Shown here piece after piece: positions 5,984-7,364 of a stretch of 7,364 nt of DNA; position 1 is the stretch's first letter; every line of letters begins with the position of its first letter. This DNA is from an uncultured Clostridia bacterium (GTDB lineage Bacteria > Bacillota > Clostridia > TANB77 > CAG-508): the NCBI GenBank assembly GCA_944386375.1, contig CALXAW010000066.1, positions 1 to 7,364 on the forward strand. The letters run 5' to 3'. The position numbers and the translations under genes are program-made. The notes below the pieces were generated by a model, which saw only the letters and a list, made by a program, of their open reading frames with translations, did no database searches and had not been told where the DNA came from.

Positions 5984-6052
5984 AAAAGTGTGCAACTTTG
6001 GAGCAAAGCGACTTTTATACAATCCAAAAGTATGACTTTCGGCTTAGTATAA
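5984..6052 (-). promoter_or_regulatory. Folded region between divIC and rho
   Basis: Two adjacent hairpins can form. The first pairs TTATAC/GTATAA (6015-6020, 6047-6052) and inside it CCGAAAGT with ACTTTTGG on the minus strand (6042-6035, 6031-6024) around a CAT loop. The second pairs AAAAGT/ACTTTT (6016-6011, 5989-5984) enclosing CTTTG/CAAAG. One pair is G-U only in the minus-strand RNA, so the fold likely belongs to the divIC transcript. It could end or process that transcript, though the T-run is weak. Confidence 0.35.
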
Positions 6053-6070
6053 ATAAAATACAGAGAGTTA

Positions 6071-6340
6071 TTACATCCCTGTATCAACATATACTCTTTC
6101 AGTTGGCAAATACATATCTAATTTTTCTCTTGCCATTTCTTCGATAAATTCTGTTGAATCTACATTGTTTTTAGTTGCGACTAATTTTTCTTTATGTTCA
6201 CTTTCTTCTTGAATTTCTTGTGATAATTTTGTTTGATTTTCTTCATATCTATTTAATGTTATTTGTTGATTTATAAAAGTTATAACTGCATATATAATTA
6301 ATGTGATTAACAAAATGGTTTTTATGACTTTTTTCTTCAT
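6071..6340 (-). CDS. divIC: Cell division protein DivIC/FtsB-like (septum formation initiator)
   Basis: Small bitopic membrane protein of the divisome that pairs with FtsL and stabilises the septal complex. From the ATG at 6340 it has 89 residues: a short basic cytoplasmic end (MKKKVIK), one membrane span (about 8-23), the TFINQQI motif (21-27), a coiled coil (about 27-60), and the family's C-terminal segment FIEEMAREKLDMYLPTERVYVD (65-86). It follows yabP and yabQ, as in Bacillus. The start is uncertain. The ATG has only a distant GGAG (6357-6354), and an in-frame TTG at 6358 has no ribosome binding site. The frame stays open upstream to the A8 run, where a strong ribosome binding site drives a different frame; a -1 shift there would give 119 residues with a cytoplasmic extension, closer to the Bacillus length of about 125. 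Confidence 0.88.
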   Translation of the reverse strand: MKKKVIKTILLITLIIYAVITFINQQITLNRYEENQTKLSQEIQEESEHKEKLVATKNNVDSTEFIEEMAREKLDMYLPTERVYVDTGM

Positions 6341-6405
6341 CTGTGCTCTTCTCTCCAATTCACTTGTAAATTTATTTTTTATACTGCATAAAAATGCAAC
6401 ACTAT

Positions 6406-6429
6406 TTATAATATTCTCTTTTTTTTCAA
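6406..6429 (-). other. Seven-codon upstream ORF with slippery A-AAA-AAG before divIC
   Basis: GGGAGG (6440-6435), the best ribosome binding site in this operon, lies 5 nt before a TTG (6429-6427) followed by A8-G. In that frame translation reads MKKKRIL and stops at TAA (6408-6406). The heptamer A-AAA-AAG (6424-6418) is in the phase needed for -1 slippage. After the shift the next codon is GAG (6418-6416), and the frame is then open into DivIC, adding 30 residues before the ATG at 6340. A small hairpin TGCAT/ATGCA (6398-6394, 6389-6385) lies 20 nt downstream. Loss of one A from an original A9 would give the same picture. Confidence 0.45.
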
Positions 6430-6444
6430 AAAATCCTCCCTTTT

Positions 6445-6909
6445 TTACATTTTTTTCATACTTTTTGTGTTTTTTATTGTTTTATTAATTATTTTTGTTG
6501 TCTTTTGTGTCATATTTTTAACATTTATAAATACTTTTTTTAAAATTTTATAAATTAATTTTATTGGATATGCTATTATATTAAATATTTTTAATATTAT
6601 TTTTTTGGTTTTATTTATTATAAATACAGAGAATTTTATAATATATGTACTACATAACAACATATATAATGCTACACCTATAAAAATTCCTAAAAACATG
6701 AAAAATCTTATTTCACCATTGTTAAATACAAATATAGAATATAAAGTTAAAAGACCTGTTAATATCCAAAATATCACATCTTCTATATATGTGACAAAAT
6801 CTGGTGTTTTAAAACTTTTTCTAAGTATTCTAAAAAAATCAAATAATATACCAATAATTACTCCATTTATAACAAAAATTAAAAATAAATATGCTTGATT
6901 AGTAATCAA
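6445..6909 (-). CDS. yabQ: Spore cortex biosynthesis membrane protein YabQ
   Basis: YabQ is an integral membrane protein of the mother cell, needed in Bacillus for spore cortex formation. This 154-residue copy (shorter than the roughly 210 of Bacillus) has three predicted spans at about 6-25, 43-62 and 68-93. Between the first two it has a conserved-looking FDFFRILRK stretch (23-31), and it ends in a long, Lys-rich tail (100-154). The start must be TTG at 6909: TAA is the codon immediately upstream, the next in-frame Met is residue 71, and AGGTGAT precedes the TTG at a good distance. It starts 15 nt after the yabP stop and so is translated from the same mRNA. Identification rests on membrane layout, motif and synteny between yabP and divIC. 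Confidence 0.88.
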   Translation of the reverse strand: MITNQAYLFLIFVINGVIIGILFDFFRILRKSFKTPDFVTYIEDVIFWILTGLLTLYSIFVFNNGEIRFFMFLGIFIGVALYMLLCSTYIIKFSVFIINKTKKIILKIFNIIAYPIKLIYKILKKVFINVKNMTQKTTKIINKTIKNTKSMKKM

Positions 6910-6924
6910 TTATATCACCTATTT

Positions 6925-7221
6925 CTATTTAAAAATTTTCGAAAGTAAGCTTCCACCTGTTTTTTCTTGATTATTTTCGCTATATGCTAAATACGAAATA
7001 TCTCCTTCTACTATTACTTCTGATGTATCTATACTTAGTTTGTTTATTTTTATATTTTCTCCTTTTACAGTAAGAAGTCCTAATTCTGTTTCTATCATAA
7101 CTACTTGGTCATCAAAGCTTAATACATCTACAACTCCTGAAATACTTAGCTTTTCTCTATTTTCTAATATAAGATTTTGAATTATACCTGTTTTTATATT
7201 ATTTCTTTCTTCTATATTCAT
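6925..7221 (-). CDS. yabP: Sporulation protein YabP
   Basis: A 98-residue member of the YabP/YqfC family, required for sporulation in Bacillus and thought to work with YabQ in the mother cell at the cortex assembly stage. Family features seen: LENREKLSISGVVDVLSFDD (19-38), the beta-rich core VVMIETELGLLTVKGENIKI (40-59), VEGDISYLAY (71-80), and a terminal GGSLLSKIFK (89-98). I chose the ATG at 7221, preceded by AAAGGATG (7238-7231) at 9 nt spacing; the upstream GTG at 7278 lacks a ribosome binding site and would add 19 non-family residues. In Bacillus the operon is controlled by sigma-E, but I could not find a convincing sigma-E promoter here. It is first of the run yabP-yabQ-divIC. Confidence 0.92.
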   Translation of the reverse strand: MNIEERNNIKTGIIQNLILENREKLSISGVVDVLSFDDQVVMIETELGLLTVKGENIKINKLSIDTSEVIVEGDISYLAYSENNQEKTGGSLLSKIFK

Positions 7222-7293
7222 AAATAATCTCATCCTTTCTTGCAACAAAACAAACATACCTAAAATATATATATTCACAGTTTGTCTATTTTA

Positions 7294-7358
7294 GAACAAA
7301 AGCGATGTGATTAAAACATTTTAACATTTTAGCATAGTTACACATCGCGTATTTGTTC
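7294..7358. repeat. Inverted repeat upstream of yabP, possible terminator of a gene beyond the window
   Basis: GCGATGTG (7302-7309) pairs with CACATCGC (7341-7348). Beyond a small bulge, GAACAAA (7294-7300) pairs with TTTGTTC (7352-7358), giving 15 pairs around a 31-nt loop that contains AACATTTT twice in tandem (7315-7330). On the minus strand the G+C stem is followed by TTTTGTTC, so it may end transcription of a gene to the right before yabP. The long loop makes this uncertain. Confidence 0.45.
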
Positions 7359-7364
7359 GCGCGC

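Noticed and set aside
6303..6488. Plus-strand ORF spanning divIC start and yabQ end
   Set aside because: Phe-rich translation of A-runs on the coding strand; no ribosome binding site.
6605..6898. 97-codon plus-strand ORF opposite yabQ
   Set aside because: Antisense to yabQ, which has family features, synteny and a ribosome binding site; this ORF has none.
7222..7278. 19-residue N-terminal extension of YabP from a GTG
   Set aside because: No ribosome binding site, no family similarity, and it would bury the clear AAAGGATG site of the ATG at 7221.

Overview
The window looks like chromosomal DNA from a very AT-rich, endospore-forming member of the Bacillota, most likely class Clostridia. Evidence: AAAGGAGG-type ribosome binding sites, strongly A/T-biased codon use, a yabP-yabQ-divIC sporulation/division cluster, a Gram-positive-type Rho with an acidic linker, and a YabQ that can only start at TTG. 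TGG encodes Trp and no gene needs TGA as sense, so the standard bacterial code applies. Species cannot be named from sequence alone.

Left part (1-2052), accessory in character: the C-terminal half of a tyrosine recombinase, cut off by an in-frame stop at 48-50 and lacking the first catalytic Arg, is followed with tight spacing by an intact small gene of unknown function (478-810). Then come about 1.24 kb with no convincing protein gene. This stretch is not featureless. It holds two families of imperfect direct repeats with periods of about 81 and 84 bp, a 13-bp repeat 747 bp apart, a less AT-rich block of successive hairpins (1650-1802) that may be a structured RNA, and two long inverted repeats (1860-1935, 1965-2038) beyond the 3' end of dgt.

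Middle part (2053-4441): an HD-type dNTP triphosphohydrolase gene (dgt family, minus strand) and a HAD-superfamily phosphatase gene (plus strand) are transcribed divergently from a 140-bp spacer. Its two TTGACT boxes lie in a 9-bp inverted repeat. The HAD gene converges on rho, and both share one symmetric 13-bp terminator.

Right part (4439-7364), minus strand: yabP, yabQ, divIC, then rho. YabP and YabQ are sporulation proteins; DivIC is the small bitopic division protein. A 237-nt gap separates divIC from rho. It contains folded sequence, a strong promoter (TTCACA-17-TGATATAAT) with a perfect dyad in its spacer, and a leader with a hairpin and a C-rich unpaired stretch. The window ends in an inverted repeat upstream of yabP.

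Most genes are ordinary. The most unusual signal is at the start of divIC. The only strong ribosome binding site lies 89-100 nt upstream of the first ATG and serves a TTG codon followed by A8-G. A single -1 shift at A-AAA-AAG would join that start to an uninterrupted frame leading into DivIC, giving a 119-residue protein. Unshifted translation ends after seven codons. It may be programmed slippage, a real frameshift with internal initiation, or a homopolymer error.
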